A DNA stretch of 43,382 nucleotides, from assembly GCA_020832405.1 (NCBI GenBank), contig JAFIET010000022.1, forward strand, positions 1 through 43,382, written 5' to 3'. Source of the DNA: Balneolales bacterium (GTDB taxonomy: Bacteria; Bacteroidota; Rhodothermia; Balneolales; Cyclonatronaceae). Made by a program: the position numbers and the translations under genes. Shown piece after piece: positions 43,263 to 43,382 of this stretch (its first letter is position 1; every line of letters begins with the position of its first letter). Under the pieces are notes generated by a model. That model ran no database searches. It saw nothing but the letters and a program-made list of their open reading frames with translations, and was not told where the DNA came from.

Positions 43263-43316
43263 CCCCTCTCCTGAAAGTGCCACGATGCCTTACGGGCCTT
43301 ATCTTCAGGAGAGGGG
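43263..43316. repeat. Hairpin repeat-like element
   Basis: cccctctcctgaa (43263-43275) pairs perfectly with ttcaggagagggg (43304-43316) around a 28-base loop. T residues follow on the plus strand. It resembles hairpin spacers found between genes in many bacterial genomes, but could also terminate read-through from the tRNA-Val gene. Confidence 0.55.
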
Positions 43317-43382
43317 CTTTTTGTTTCGGGGGGTTTTGGGGTTTCGAAGCCTTAGCTGCAAAGACCTGACAGGTTTTGAAAA

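Larger units (their letters stand above)
43112..43382. other. Right-end non-coding region
   Basis: After the tRNA terminator there is no gene. The stretch holds the hairpin element at 43263-43316, and the last 22 bases contain cctgacagg followed by ttttgaaaa, probably one arm of a palindrome cut by the window edge. Confidence 0.5.

Overview
The window (43.4 kb, fairly GC-rich) looks like chromosomal DNA from a free-living, Gram-negative member of the Bacteroidota/Rhodothermota/Balneolota assemblage. Reasons: two proteins end in type IX secretion (T9SS) C-terminal sorting domains, a PorV/PorQ-like outer-membrane protein and two TonB-dependent receptors are present, there is a GWxTD-domain protein, many starts lack a Shine-Dalgarno sequence, and there are many simple hairpin terminators. 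The placement rests on protein families read by eye, not on a database search. No rRNA, CRISPR array, prophage or intact insertion sequence was seen.

Layout. 1-245: initiator tRNA-Met (minus) with a near-consensus promoter and terminator. 246-9756 (minus): a tightly packed six-gene operon, TonB receptor > large T9SS-sorted FN3-like protein > PorV-like barrel > M20 peptidase > lipoprotein cyanophycinase-like S51 peptidase > MurR/RpiR regulator. Upstream and on the same strand lies another T9SS-sorted protein (9976-11163) with its own terminator, a palindromic operator pair and a leader hairpin shared with the receptor gene. This block reads as an outer-membrane capture, secretion and peptide-degradation system with its own regulator. 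11379-17021: rlmN, an MDR-type oxidoreductase, and the three-gene proton-translocating transhydrogenase pntAA-pntAB-pntB. 17113-17475: a non-coding element bounded by ~85-bp inverted repeats. 17634-21087: a second TonB receptor and gapA. 21300-26961: a multi-PAS protein with a DHp-like end but no ATPase domain, an acyl-CoA carboxyltransferase subunit, and a GWxTD protein.

27294-32524: pdxA, a class I methyltransferase and ftsE in one overlapping run, then an N-acetylmuramoyl-L-alanine amidase and uridine kinase. 32682-34028: a secreted protein made of ~18-residue Gly-rich repeats. 34285-41284 (all minus): a putative acetate module consisting of a porin-like barrel, the DUF4212 small subunit, a cation/acetate symporter, acetyl-CoA synthetase, and a DUF294 nucleotidyltransferase-like protein. 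41657-42901: a DUF4236 protein whose stop codon lies in a pentanucleotide microsatellite. The window ends with tRNA-Val(GAC) and two hairpin/palindromic repeat sequences.

The least ordinary items are the six-gene T9SS/TonB/peptidase operon with its candidate operators, the inverted-repeat element near 17.1-17.5 kb, the ATPase-less PAS protein, the Gly-rich repeat protein and the pentanucleotide repeat. None is proven new from sequence reading alone.
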